Below, piece by piece: positions 46,093-55,298 of a stretch of DNA of 64,000 bases. The notes under the pieces were generated by a model. It ran no database searches, was not told the DNA's origin, and saw only the letters and a program-made list of their open reading frames with translations. The stretch's first letter is position 1, and each line of letters opens with the position of its first letter. The translations under genes were made by a program, and so were the position numbers. This DNA comes from CAIWHR01 sp963788185 (GTDB taxonomy: Bacteria; Pseudomonadota; Gammaproteobacteria; Burkholderiales; Casimicrobiaceae), in contig CAWBGE010000017.1 of assembly GCA_963788185.1 (NCBI GenBank), forward strand, positions 1,005,931-1,069,930. Reading direction: 5' to 3'.

Positions 46093-47124
46093 CTACCCGT
46101 GGGCAGGCCGCGGCATGTAATCGGGCCGGAACTCGCGCTCATGAGCGAGTAACGCCCAGATCGTGCGCGCGTTCTTGTTGGCCAGCGCCACGGCGGCAAC
46201 GTTGGGATGGCGCCGGGTGAGCAGTCCTGCCAGCCAGACGTTCGGCCTGCCCGTGCGCTGCGCCGCCACAATCGCCGAGCGCGCGCCGTGAATCAGCAAG
46301 GTTCGAAGGTAAGTGTCGCCGCGCTTGCTCATGCCCAGCAGCTTGGGTTTGCCGCCGCTCGAGTCCTGCTTGGGCACCAGCCCCAGCCAGGCAGCCACCT
46401 GGCGGCCGTTCTTGAAGCTCCTGGCATCTCCTATCGATGCCACCAGCGCGCTGGCCGCCAGAGGACCAATGCCGGGAATCTTCTCGAGCTTGCGGCTCAG
46501 CTCGCTGCCTTGATGCCAAGCCTTGATCTGTGCCTCGAGCTCCTTGACCTGCCGATCCAGTGCCTTCATGTTCTCCAACAGCCGCTCGATCAGCTGGCGC
46601 ATCGATGCCGGCAGATCAGGCGCTCCGTCGATCATCGGCGGTACCCGCCGGAAGACGTTCGCAATGCCCTGCGGCAGCACCAGCCCGAACTCGGTCAATA
46701 GACCACGAATCTGATTGGCTTGTGCCGTTCGCGCCTTCACGAATCCCTGCCGCACCCGGTGTACTGACAGCACTGCCTGCTGCTCCACGGTCTTGATCGG
46801 CACAAAGCGCATGTTTGGCCGGGCCACCGCCTCGCAGATCGCCTCCGCATCGGCCGCGTCGTTCTTGTTGCTCTTGACGTAGGGCTTCACGAACTGCGGC
46901 GAGATCAGTCGAACCGCGTGACCGAACCCCTGCAGCTTCCGCGCCCAATGATGGGCACTGCCACACGCCTCCATACCGACCAGACAGGCCGGCAGGTTCG
47001 CAAAGAACGTGGCAACCTGCTCCCGTCGGAGTTGTTTGCGGACCACGATATGCCCTCGCGAATCGACACCGTGAACCTGGAACACGCTCTTTGCCAAATC
47101 AATGCCAATCGTCGTAATCTTCAT
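46093..47124 (-). CDS. IS110-family transposase (IS1111 type)
   Basis: 343 residues. The N-terminal DEDD RuvC-like domain starts with ITTIGIDLAKSVFQVHGVD (first Asp), then LVGMEACGSAHHWAR (Glu) and KSNKNDAADAEAICEA (Asp pair). The C-terminal Tnp_20 domain has KIPGIGPLAASALVASIGDA and the conserved-Ser region AAWLGLVPKQDSSGGK...SKRGDTYLRTLLIHGAR. The coding frame is intact, so the element could be active. Confidence 0.93.
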   Translation of the reverse strand: MKITTIGIDLAKSVFQVHGVDSRGHIVVRKQLRREQVATFFANLPACLVGMEACGSAHHWARKLQGFGHAVRLISPQFVKPYVKSNKNDAADAEAICEAVARPNMRFVPIKTVEQQAVLSVHRVRQGFVKARTAQANQIRGLLTEFGLVLPQGIANVFRRVPPMIDGAPDLPASMRQLIERLLENMKALDRQVKELEAQIKAWHQGSELSRKLEKIPGIGPLAASALVASIGDARSFKNGRQVAAWLGLVPKQDSSGGKPKLLGMSKRGDTYLRTLLIHGARSAIVAAQRTGRPNVWLAGLLTRRHPNVAAVALANKNARTIWALLAHEREFRPDYMPRPAHG

Positions 47125-47305
47125 GATGGATGCCCCCCTCGGTTCAAGTGGTTGATGACACTTCCACTTTGGCACATCGATGCCGTTGCGGGTGGGGGCG
47201 TCCATCCCATTGCTTACCGGCAGGCCAAAGACATCGCTGCAATCCTGCCCGCGCCGATAATGCGGTTCGCGCATGCACCGCGCGGCATCAGAAAAGGCCG
47301 ACCCC

Positions 47306-47731
47306 ATGACCTTCCGTCCCGCTAATTTCGATCCGTCCATCGACCCCACGGCCGATCAGGTACGCGCATTGCGTGATGCCGGCCCCGACGGCCCGGTGGT
47401 GATGCTCAATCTTCTGAAGTTCCGCGAGCAAGCGAACTACCCCGCAGGGTCTCCCCACGCGCCCTGCTCGGGTGCCGAGGCCTACCGCAGGTACCAGACG
47501 GCATTCGTGGAAACCGTGGGCGACGTGAGCCGTGCCGAGGTGGTGTGGGAAGGGAAGATCGACAGACCCTTCATCGGCGATGCCAGCCAGGATTGGGACA
47601 AGTGCCTGTTGGTCCGCTATCCGAGCCGCCAGTGCTTCCTCGCGATGATGGCCAACGCCGCGTATCGCGAGGCGCTAGTCCATCGCTACGCGGGCCTCGA
47701 GCGCACCATCCTCTTGCAGATGCAGGGCTGA
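47306..47731 (+). CDS. DUF1330 family protein
   Basis: 141 residues from an ATG with AAAAGG nine bases upstream. A ferredoxin-like dimeric alpha/beta barrel domain is recognisable: GPVVMLNLLKFREQANYP, EAYRRYQTAFVE and CLLVRYPSRQCFLAMMAN. Proteins of this family are cytoplasmic and of unknown function. The upstream DNA is occupied by the IS1111-type element, only 100 bases away, so its native promoter may have been lost. Confidence 0.8.
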   Translation: MTFRPANFDPSIDPTADQVRALRDAGPDGPVVMLNLLKFREQANYPAGSPHAPCSGAEAYRRYQTAFVETVGDVSRAEVVWEGKIDRPFIGDASQDWDKCLLVRYPSRQCFLAMMANAAYREALVHRYAGLERTILLQMQG

Positions 47732-47901
47732 CGAATCGGCCTGCGGGCAAGGAGGCGAGGCAGAGCCTGAGCCTCGCGGCTGGACAGGTTGTACCTGGAG
47801 GACGTGATCTGCCGTCTGAATGCGTGATGATCGGTCGACCAAGGGCGCGGCGATCGGAGGGCAGTGCCTTGGGGCTGCTTCCCGCACACCTGAAGGTCCG
47901 G

Positions 47902-47968
47902 AACGGGGCGCACTGCGACCGACGACGATCACGTCGCTCGCGTTCAGGCTCGACGGTCTCAGTCCGGC
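47902..47968 (+). repeat. 67-bp dispersed repeat, copy 1
   Basis: It aligns without gaps to 50985-51051 with 61 of 67 bases identical. It contains a small hairpin CGACG-ATCA-CGTCG. In the second copy one base pair of the stem is changed on both sides (A-T to G-C), leaving the stem intact. Confidence 0.75.
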
Positions 47969-47994
47969 TAGGAGCGGCCATCGACGTAATCGCT

Positions 47995-49176
47995 TCAAAC
48001 CGGTCGTTGCTTTGCCCCTTTTCCAGGTTCATTGGCGGGAGGAACGGCCTTGCCGTCACATCGGGCGCGCCATTCCCTGGGGCGCGTCTTTGACCAGCCG
48101 CGGAACGCCCGGGAAAATACCGCCGCGTCCGCAAAGCGCAGCGCCGAAGCGATTTCCGACAACGGAAGTTCTGTGTTCTCTAGAAGCTGCTTTGCAAGCT
48201 CGAAGCGCGTTTGACTGACGAGCTGGTGCAAACTGGTCCGCTCGGCGGTGAGCCGTTTGCGTAGTGTCCGCTCGTGCATGCCGAACAGGAGCGCCACGTT
48301 CTCCGCAGACGACGTGCCGCTCAGTACCATCTGGTGAAGCGCGCCCCGTACTACGTCGGCAAAGCTCATTGTGCTATTGGCCTGCGTCTGCTGGATGGCC
48401 TGCATGACCAGCTCACGGAGGTTGGGGTCCGCGCCCGCGATGGCGTGGTCGAGCCACGACGCCTCGAACGCGATGCCGGACACCTCGGCATCGAATCGAA
48501 CATTCGGACCAAACAGACGCCGGTAGGGACGTGAATCCCTCGGTCGCGCATGCGAAAACTGGACGCGCAGCGGCTTCCAAGGGGCTCCACAGATTTCCTT
48601 CAGCGCCCTGTACCCAATGGCAATGGCTACGTCGTAAAGGTGCGCGGCGCCGGGGGTCCCGTGCCGGTAGATGGAGTAGCCAAGCAGCACATGTGAAGCC
48701 TCGAGATTGATCAAGATCGGGACGGCCCCGCGATCATGCAGGCAAAGATGCAGAAGAAGTGCCCGCAGCGCCTCACCAACGGTAGGCGAGTTGCGCATCA
48801 GGTACCCGACGGCGCCGAGCCCGCTCAACTCGAAGCACTCGCCGACGAGCAGGCCGAAATGGTCGCAGCCCGTTAACGTCGAGCATTCGGAAAACAACCG
48901 GCCAAGAGCCTCGAAGGCGATCCGGTTCTCTGGATTCCTGAACGTGGCAAGAGGGACGCCGGCCCGTACAAATGGGAGGCTCGGCGTAACTCCTAGCTTT
49001 CTCAGAACGTCTGGAACCGCAGCGACAGGACCGATCCTGACTTCGCCGGCGGCCGCTGCGGGTGGGTGGCTGCGCGAAGCTGCCTTCGAGACGGCGACAT
49101 GTCGCGCGGAGGCGTCCGCGCGGCGGTGCTTCGTGGCAAAGGACTCATCAGCGATGGGCTGTGTTGATCTGGCCAT
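47995..49176 (-). CDS. AraC-family regulator with Arabinose_bd domain (OruR-like)
   Basis: 393 residues. After a 45-residue N-terminal extension there is the ligand domain of the OruR/ArgR type (VPDVLRKLGVTPSLPFVRAG, FGLLVGECFELSGLGAVGYL). The C-terminal HTH_18 domain reads LHQLVSQTRFELAKQLLENT and PLSEIASALRFADAAVFSRA. Such regulators often control neighbouring catabolic genes. The DUF1254/DUF1214 gene is divergent from it across 190 bases and is a possible target. Confidence 0.88.
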   Translation of the reverse strand: MARSTQPIADESFATKHRRADASARHVAVSKAASRSHPPAAAAGEVRIGPVAAVPDVLRKLGVTPSLPFVRAGVPLATFRNPENRIAFEALGRLFSECSTLTGCDHFGLLVGECFELSGLGAVGYLMRNSPTVGEALRALLLHLCLHDRGAVPILINLEASHVLLGYSIYRHGTPGAAHLYDVAIAIGYRALKEICGAPWKPLRVQFSHARPRDSRPYRRLFGPNVRFDAEVSGIAFEASWLDHAIAGADPNLRELVMQAIQQTQANSTMSFADVVRGALHQMVLSGTSSAENVALLFGMHERTLRKRLTAERTSLHQLVSQTRFELAKQLLENTELPLSEIASALRFADAAVFSRAFRGWSKTRPREWRARCDGKAVPPANEPGKGAKQRPV

Positions 49177-49364
49177 CCGGCAACCTCCAGGCTCCCGACC
49201 GGATCAGGAGATGCTGGGCCAGAGCGAGTCTGATTATCCTAGGTGGGCGCCACTGGACAAGTCAATGGTAGGGCCGGATTTGCAAAGTACGATCGGCAAA
49301 GGTCTGTTAACGTAGCGGCCCGTTTCTTGCCGATACCGCGCGGACCCACTGCGCACAAGGAGAC

Positions 49365-50867
49365 ATGAACATGACGAGACACGCACTGCTGGGCGCGATT
49401 CTCGCCGTCGCGTTCGCAACGGCGGCTTCTGCACAGACTTTCAAGATGACGACACCTTTCGCGCCGGGTGTCGCAGTGCCGGACAAGATCGAGTCCTCGA
49501 TCGGAACCTTGAACCTGGACTACGGCTACCCGTCGGCCGATACCGTCGACAAGATCTACGACAACCTCGACCGGTCGCGGGCGCTGCAAGCCTATTTGCT
49601 GGCGATCCCCATCGTCAACCAGGCCGGCATGCGCGATTCCATTCGCAAGTTCGGGCCCGACAACCAGACCGACGTGATCTGGGAAGACCTGGTCGATCCG
49701 CGGACCGTCGAGCTGACGGCGAACGACAACACGATCTACAACTTCATCTGGGTCGACACCAGCAAGGGACCGTTGGTGGCCGAGATCCCGCCGAAGGTGC
49801 TGGGGCTGGTCAACGATTTCTGGTACAAGTGGGTGGTCGACGTTGGCATCACCGGAGCCGACAAAGGCGAAGGCGGAAAGTACCTCCTGCTGCCGCCTGG
49901 ATACAAGGGCGACATCCCGCCGGGGTATAACGTCGTGCGGCCGAGCACCTTCGGGAGCTGGCTCGTATTTCGCGCCTTCGTCGTGGACGGTTCGACCCGA
50001 CCCGGCGTTGAGTCGGTAAAGAAGAACCTGCGGGTCTATCGCCTGGCCGACGCCGCGAACCCGCCACCAATGAAATTCGTCAATGCCTCGGGGAGTCCGG
50101 CGAACTTCGTCGCTCCGGGTGACTATTCGTTCTGGGGCCTTTTGAACCAAGTCATCCAGGAGGAGCCGGCGTCGGGTTCCGATCCGACCACGTTGGGCCT
50201 GTTCGCCTCGATCGGCATCGTCAAGGGCCAGCCCTTCAATCCCGATGAGCGGATGAAAAAGATCCTGACCGACGCCGCGAACATCGGCGCCGTGACAGCG
50301 CGGACCATCGCCTTCAAGATTCGCTCGAAGGAGGCGTATTTCTATCCTGACAGCGCGTGGCGCCTACCGTTTTTCGGTGGCTACAAGTTCGAGGTGGCGC
50401 CCGGTGTCAGCAACCTGGATGGTGCCGCCTTCTACTATTACTTTGCCACCGGCGTCACGCCTGCGATGGAGGAGAAGATGGTGGGCCGGGGATCGCAATA
50501 CCCCTGGTCGGTGCAGGATGCGAAGGGCAACCCGTTTGATGGCGGCAAGACGTACAAGCTGCGCCTGCCGCCGAACATCCCGGTCAAAGATTTCTGGTCG
50601 GTCATCGTCTACGACAACCAGACTCGCTCGATGGTGCAGACCGACCAGAAGGCCCCGAGTGTCAGTAGCCAGAACAAGGGGGTCAAGATCAATGCGGACG
50701 GTTCGGTGGATGTCTACTTCGGACCCAAGGCCCCAGTGGGAATGGAGAACAACTGGGTGCAGACGATTCCAGGCAAGGGCTGGTTCATGATCCTTCGCCT
50801 GTACGGTCCGTTGGAGCCGTGGTTCAACAAGACGTGGCGGCCGGGTGAAATCGAGCTGCAACCCTGA
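49365..50867 (+). CDS. DUF1254/DUF1214 exported protein
   Basis: 500 residues, AAGGAG before the ATG. A signal peptide (LLGAILAVAFATAASAQT) is followed by the N-terminal DUF1254 domain (DKIYDNLDRSRALQAYLLAI) and the C-terminal DUF1214 domain (PVKDFWSVIVYDNQTRSMVQ, FMILRLYGPLEPWFNKTWRP). The protein is periplasmic. The family is widespread and its function is unknown. A strong hairpin follows the stop codon. Confidence 0.9.
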   Translation: MNMTRHALLGAILAVAFATAASAQTFKMTTPFAPGVAVPDKIESSIGTLNLDYGYPSADTVDKIYDNLDRSRALQAYLLAIPIVNQAGMRDSIRKFGPDNQTDVIWEDLVDPRTVELTANDNTIYNFIWVDTSKGPLVAEIPPKVLGLVNDFWYKWVVDVGITGADKGEGGKYLLLPPGYKGDIPPGYNVVRPSTFGSWLVFRAFVVDGSTRPGVESVKKNLRVYRLADAANPPPMKFVNASGSPANFVAPGDYSFWGLLNQVIQEEPASGSDPTTLGLFASIGIVKGQPFNPDERMKKILTDAANIGAVTARTIAFKIRSKEAYFYPDSAWRLPFFGGYKFEVAPGVSNLDGAAFYYYFATGVTPAMEEKMVGRGSQYPWSVQDAKGNPFDGGKTYKLRLPPNIPVKDFWSVIVYDNQTRSMVQTDQKAPSVSSQNKGVKINADGSVDVYFGPKAPVGMENNWVQTIPGKGWFMILRLYGPLEPWFNKTWRPGEIELQP

Positions 50868-50888
50868 TCGCAGCTCCAAGACTTCTTC

Positions 50889-50910
50889 GACGGGCGCCTC
50901 GGCGCCCGTC
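50889..50910 (+). terminator. Strong hairpin after the DUF1254 gene
   Basis: GACGGGCGCC and GGCGCCCGTC form a perfect ten-pair stem with a two-base spacer, 22 bases after the stop codon. The following sequence is only weakly T-rich, so it may act as an mRNA 3' stabiliser rather than a classical terminator. Confidence 0.6.
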
Positions 50911-50984
50911 GTTCATTCCGGGTGAACCGTGACTGTTGTGTGCGCATCCGTGAATGACCGCTTCCACTTACCAGCAATGTCGGC

Positions 50985-51051
50985 AACGGGTCGTACTGCG
51001 ACCGACGGCGATCACGCCGCTCGCGTTCAAACTCGACGGTCTCAGTCCGGC
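50985..51051 (+). repeat. 67-bp dispersed repeat, copy 2
   Basis: Same length and orientation as the copy at 47902-47968, with six mismatches, two of which form a compensatory base-pair change in the hairpin CGGCG-ATCA-CGCCG. Confidence 0.75.
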
Positions 51052-51110
51052 CAACTTCCGTCATACAGCGAAGTTGCAGATAGCGGTCGCTCGATGACGT
51101 TTTAGACCCG

Positions 51111-52415
51111 TCATCCGCGCAAACGCAATGCAACCCAATACATGCCCATCACTGCCGCAACTAGCACCAGCAATCCGAATGGCGTGAACACGGGCACTTC
51201 AATCGCTGCTGCCGGTGGAAGAAACGGCGTCGTGTTGTACAGAATCGTGAGACCGGTGGGGCCGACAATCGCAAGATCGGGGCGACGGTCTCCATTGAGG
51301 TCTCCAATTGCAACTCCCTGACGCCCGGGGTAGGAGTCGGGAATGGTGAACAACACCTCTGCGTCGAGGCCGCCGGTTGCACGTCCAGCGTAGACACCGG
51401 CGTGAAAGAAGCCGCTGTGGGCCACGACGACATCAGAAATGCCGTCGAGATTGATGTCTCCGATTTGGACTGGATGCGGGCCCTCGTAACTGGGTACAAG
51501 CTCCGTGGTCGCAAACGATAGCCCCTGGTTGAAGAGCACGATTAGCCTTGCTTCCGGCACGTTCCAAGCCTGCGTGGCGACGATGTCGCGAGCACCGTTG
51601 CCGTCGATGTCGACCAAACCGATTCCCCAAGGTGCAAACGGCCCGAACGCGTAAGGCAGAAACGTCGGCGGATCGAATGTGCCGTCGGCGCGCTGGACGA
51701 CGAGGGTGATCTGCTGCCCTGATGCGGCAAGCGTCGAGCTGATCACAACGTCCAAGCGACCGTCGCCATTCATGTCCGCGATCTTGAGATCATTTCCTCC
51801 AGCGTGCGGGGCCGGAATGTGTGCTCCTGGCCCCAAGGCCCCACTAAGGTTCTGGTAGAAGACTACGATGTTCGTAGAAGCCTGATCGAGCACCACGATG
51901 TCGTGGCGACCGTCGCCATTGAGGTCCGCAACCTGTACCTGCTCGATCAAAGTCGACAAGGGCAATTTCACCATCGCGCCGAACAGGCGCCCACCAAGCC
52001 CATATCGGACACCGATGGCGTCATCAAACGTCGTCACCAGATCCGCCACACCGTCACCGTTTACATCACCGACAGCCACGGACACGCCGTTACCGCTGTC
52101 TAGCTTCATTGGAGAAGCGAGCGTTCCATCCGGATTCTGAAAATAAATGAACAACTTGTACGAACTCGACGGGTCAAAGCTGAACTGCGTGACCGATACA
52201 AGATCCATCCGGCTGTCGCCGTCAAGGTCCGCGATTGCAACCGCCTGTGGCGGGCTGTTCATTGGGAAGATCTGAAACGGCGCGAACGACGGCGAATTCG
52301 CTGCACCGAGCCCTGGCGTGCCGGCGCAGATTGCGATGCAAAGAACCATCGCGAGCCGGGCGGCCCGAAGGAGGCGCAACAAACAGGTCAAAGAGCTTCG
52401 AAGGTGTTGGGTCAT
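51111..52415 (-). CDS. FG-GAP/VCBS repeat exported protein with C-terminal sorting-like tail
   Basis: 434 residues from an ATG with GGAAGG upstream. A signal peptide (LAMVLCIAICAGTPGLGA) leads into about seven FG-GAP/VCBS blades, each with a calcium-type motif such as IADLDGDSRMDLV, VGDVNGDGVADLV, VADLNGDGRHDIV, IADMNGDGRLDVV and IGDLNGDRRPDLA. These would fold as a beta-propeller outside the cytoplasm. The tail has a short Pro/Phe motif (VPVFTPFG), one hydrophobic helix (LLVLVAAVMGMYWVAL) and terminal Arg residues, which resembles IPTL/PEP-CTERM-type sorting tails. Confidence 0.85.
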   Translation of the reverse strand: MTQHLRSSLTCLLRLLRAARLAMVLCIAICAGTPGLGAANSPSFAPFQIFPMNSPPQAVAIADLDGDSRMDLVSVTQFSFDPSSSYKLFIYFQNPDGTLASPMKLDSGNGVSVAVGDVNGDGVADLVTTFDDAIGVRYGLGGRLFGAMVKLPLSTLIEQVQVADLNGDGRHDIVVLDQASTNIVVFYQNLSGALGPGAHIPAPHAGGNDLKIADMNGDGRLDVVISSTLAASGQQITLVVQRADGTFDPPTFLPYAFGPFAPWGIGLVDIDGNGARDIVATQAWNVPEARLIVLFNQGLSFATTELVPSYEGPHPVQIGDINLDGISDVVVAHSGFFHAGVYAGRATGGLDAEVLFTIPDSYPGRQGVAIGDLNGDRRPDLAIVGPTGLTILYNTTPFLPPAAAIEVPVFTPFGLLVLVAAVMGMYWVALRLRG

Positions 52416-52730
52416 GAGTCGATCCTTCCGCAAATCTGCGCGTCTATCCCTTTTCCCGATCAAGTCTCTTCCTTTGGATAGGACGCGATGTTGCGGCAGA
52501 TCAAGGCGACTGTTCGCCGGGTTGGATCAATCTCGGCGCGCACAGTAGCGCCTGCGGCCGAGGCGCCAGCCAAGGCTCAGAACTATGGCGATGGTGGCAG
52601 GCGGCAGAGCAGCGTGATGTCCCGCCGACGCGCCGCACCCAACCTCCAGCAATGGCGCAATCAGATTTGTGCGGAAATAGGTGGCCGATGGCGGTTGTTC
52701 AGCGAACGCTGGGAACGTCCGCTTTGGCTT
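52416..52730. other. Intergenic between FG-GAP gene and IS3 element, no gene seen
   Basis: About 315 bases without a supported gene. It should hold the promoter of the FG-GAP gene; the right part is degraded-looking GC-rich sequence leading to the IS end. Confidence 0.45.
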
Positions 52731-52762
52731 CCCTCGGTTTTTCGTCTAACAAGGGTATGGTC

Positions 52763-53653
52763 TCAAGCCGCCAATTTCCGTTCGTCCTGAGCCGTGACCC
52801 AGTGCTGCAGGAACTGGGTCGGCGACTGATAGCCGAGCGTGGAGTGACGACGACTCCGGTTGTAAAAGACCTCGATTTAATCGAACAAGTCGGCCCGCGC
52901 CTCGTCATGCGTGGCGTAGCGGGTGCCGTGGACCCGTTCGTTCTTCAGGCTGTTGAAGAAGCTCTCCGTCGGCGCGTTGTCCCAGCAATTGCCCTTGCGA
53001 CTCATCGAGCAGGTCATGCCGAATGCGGCCAACTTGTCCTGGAACGTGCCACTCGCGTACTGGCTGCCGCGGTCGGAGTGAAAGAGCAGCCCCGGTGCGG
53101 GCTTGCGCCGGAACCAGGCCATGGTCAACGCGTCGACCACGATGTTCGCCGTCATCCGTGGCTTGATCGACCAGCCGACGACTTCGCGATTGAACAGGTC
53201 GAGCACGATCGCCAGGTACAACCAGCCGGCAGCAGTCCAGATGTACGTGAGATCGGCCGCCCACACCTGATTCGGGGCCGTCGGCGCAAAGTTCCGGTCC
53301 AGCACGTTGGGCGCGACGGGCAGCGCGTGCTTGGAATCCGTCGTCGCCTTGTAGCGCCGCTTGTGCCGGGCCCGAATGTCGTTCTCGCGCATCAAACGCT
53401 CGACCCGCTCCTTGCCGGCCGGGAAGCCGCGGCTACGCAGCTCCCGCAACATCCGCGGCGAGCCGTAGGCACCCTTCAGCTCGGCGTGGATCGCTTGCAT
53501 CAACGCCAGCAACTGCGCGTCGGTCAGGCGTCGCCGATCCGGCTTTCCGCCGCGTTGCCAGGCCCGGTAACCGCTGCCGCTCACCGCCAGCGTCGTGCAC
53601 AACGCCGGCAGCGGGTATTCCTGTCGTTGCGTCGCAATCCAGGCGTACTTCAC
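52763..53653 (-). pseudogene. IS3-family transposase OrfB with premature stop
   Basis: The frame starts at a GTG (MKYAWIATQRQEYP) and runs 258 codons to a TAA at 52877-52879, then continues in the same frame for 37 more codons (IEVFYNRSRRHSTLGYQSPT) to a natural stop at 52763. The first base triplet after DLFD should be a Tyr codon. The rve integrase domain is otherwise complete: Asp in WAADLTYIW, Asp in LFHSDRGSQYAS, and Glu in DNAPTESFFNSLK. The HTH_21 domain (GAYGSPRMLRELR) precedes it. The lost tail contains conserved residues of the family. Confidence 0.88.
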
Positions 53654-53943
53654 AGCAGTTCCTTTGCGAAGTACGCCGTCGCTTTTTTTAGGATTTCATT
53701 CTCCATCCGCAACCGTGCGTTCTCGGCCCGGACGCGCGATAGCTCCATCTGCTCCGGGGTCACCGTCTTTGCCCCTGGCGCATGCAGCTTGCCCGCCTTC
53801 GCCGCCTTGACCCAGTTGCGCAGCGTCTGCTCGACCAACCCGAGATCACGCGCCACCGCACCGACGGTCTCCCCGGACTTCACCCGTTTCACCGCCAGTT
53901 CCTTGAACTCCGCGGTGTATTCCTGCTTCGGTATCTTGAACAT
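53650..53943 (-). CDS. IS3-family transposase OrfA
   Basis: 97 residues with a HTH_Tnp_1 domain (YTAEFKELAVKRVKSGETVG, LGLVEQTLRNWVKAAK) and a C-terminal leucine-zipper-like segment (RVRAENARLRMENEILKKA). An A7G run near the end (coding for EILKKA) is the slippery site for -1 frameshifting that produces the OrfAB transposase. It overlaps OrfB by four bases. Confidence 0.9.
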   Translation of the reverse strand: MFKIPKQEYTAEFKELAVKRVKSGETVGAVARDLGLVEQTLRNWVKAAKAGKLHAPGAKTVTPEQMELSRVRAENARLRMENEILKKATAYFAKELL

Positions 53944-54212
53944 TCCAGCCCTCCATTTCGCCTATCCTATCCATTCCAGCTTGGAAGACGAAATTCCGGG
54001 GGAACCTCAGCTTCTCTAGAGCACGACAGGCCGCAGTGGGTCGGCTTCTGCCGAATGAGATGGTCGGCCATCTGGCAGCGCCCGGCCACGAGCGGTCTTT
54101 CACGGATGACCGCTGTAGGCATGCATTGCGAGGTAAGGTAGCGTCCAGCAAGCAGGCAGTAGCCCGAGGCGGTTGGGATTCGCCCCGGCCAACAACTTGG
54201 AGAGAATCGCTG

Positions 54213-55226
54213 ATGAAATGGATTCGACGCGGATTGATTTTGATTGTTGCGTTGATGGCTGCCCTGGTGGCGTTTGCGATCGCGAATGCTCTTCGAACGA
54301 CAAATCCAGTCGGTTTCCAGACGGTCGGGGTGCCTGATGCTGGAGGGGCGCCGATCCAGGTGGGTGTGTGGTACCCAACACAAGCCAGTCCACGACCGAC
54401 GACCGTGTTGGGGCTGAACCTTCTGTCCGTGGCCCCTGACAGCCCCGTCGCGGGCGCTCGCCTGCCGTTGATCGTGATTTCACACGGCAATGGCGGTGGC
54501 TCGGGCAGTCATGCCGATCTTGCTCTGGCCTTGGCAGAGAGTGGATTCGTGGTCGCTGCTCCGATGCACACGGGTGACAACCACGCCGACCAGAGTGCCG
54601 TCGGCTCGGCGCATTGGCTAGTCGACCGCAGTCGCCACGTCGGTGCGACGATTGAATACATGTTGGCGGCCTGGCCCGGCCACGCCCTGATCAACGAGGA
54701 TCGCATCGGCATCTTTGGGTTTTCGGCGGGAGGCTTCACCGCTCTCACGGCCATTGGCGGCGAGCCGGACTTGCGTCTGATCGCGACCCACTGCGCTGCG
54801 TCGCCGGAATTCGTATGCAGGCTGTTGTCGGCTTCAAGCTCTGCGCTGATTCACCCGGAGAGCGTGCCTCCGGCGAGTGCCTTCATTCGTGATGCTCGCA
54901 TCAAGGTTGCAGTTATTGCCGCACCCGGCTTTGGATTCACGTTTATTCCGAACGGGTTGCTCAACGTCACAGCACCTGTGCAGCTCTGGAGCGGTCAGCA
55001 AGACGCCAACGTGCCCGAGGCGACAAATGCCGGCTTGATCAACCTGGCGCTCGGCGCTCGGGTGGAGTTCCATTCGGTGCCTGGTGCGAGACACTACTCA
55101 TTCCTCGTTCCATGCCGATTGATGGGGCCCCCACTCCTTTGTAGCGACGCTGAGGGATTCGATCGTGTTGCCTTCCACGCTGACATGAACGCTCGGGTCG
55201 TAACGTTTTTTGCGAGGAATCTCTGA
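54213..55226 (+). CDS. Alpha/beta hydrolase (dienelactone hydrolase/PAF-AH-like), membrane anchored or exported
   Basis: 337 residues, with GGAGAG ahead of the ATG. An N-terminal hydrophobic helix (GLILIVALMAALVAFAIANA) could be a signal anchor. The hydrolase domain has the oxyanion motif LIVISHGNGGGSGSHAD, the nucleophile elbow GIFGFSAGGFTALT (GFSAG), an acid in LWSGQQDANVPE and the catalytic His in PGARHYSFL. Length and motifs match predicted dienelactone hydrolases of the PAF-acetylhydrolase-like group. The substrate is unknown. It is flanked by two IS3 elements. Confidence 0.85.
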   Translation: MKWIRRGLILIVALMAALVAFAIANALRTTNPVGFQTVGVPDAGGAPIQVGVWYPTQASPRPTTVLGLNLLSVAPDSPVAGARLPLIVISHGNGGGSGSHADLALALAESGFVVAAPMHTGDNHADQSAVGSAHWLVDRSRHVGATIEYMLAAWPGHALINEDRIGIFGFSAGGFTALTAIGGEPDLRLIATHCAASPEFVCRLLSASSSALIHPESVPPASAFIRDARIKVAVIAAPGFGFTFIPNGLLNVTAPVQLWSGQQDANVPEATNAGLINLALGARVEFHSVPGARHYSFLVPCRLMGPPLLCSDAEGFDRVAFHADMNARVVTFFARNL

Positions 55227-55298
55227 GGCTCATGCTGAAGTTACCCACGTTTCGTGGACAGTTCCAGACAGGCACAATGACCTCAGAAGGTCTGTGTC

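Larger units (their letters stand above)
45819..47205 (-). mobile_element. IS110 family, IS1111-type insertion sequence
   Basis: A full-length IS110-family transposase gene is flanked by the 12-base inverted repeat ATGGACGCCCCC (45819-45830) and its complement (47194-47205). Short subterminal repeats and a noncoding stretch downstream of the transposase are hallmarks of the IS1111 subgroup. The outer tips may lie a few bases outside the repeats. Confidence 0.8.
52731..54002 (-). mobile_element. IS3-family insertion sequence
   Basis: OrfA and OrfB transposase genes overlap in the arrangement used for programmed frameshifting. They are bounded by imperfect inverted repeats at 52731-52752 and 53981-54002 (core AGACGAAA, then CCG and GG). 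Its OrfB carries a premature stop, so the copy is probably inactive. Target duplications were not resolved. Confidence 0.8.
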
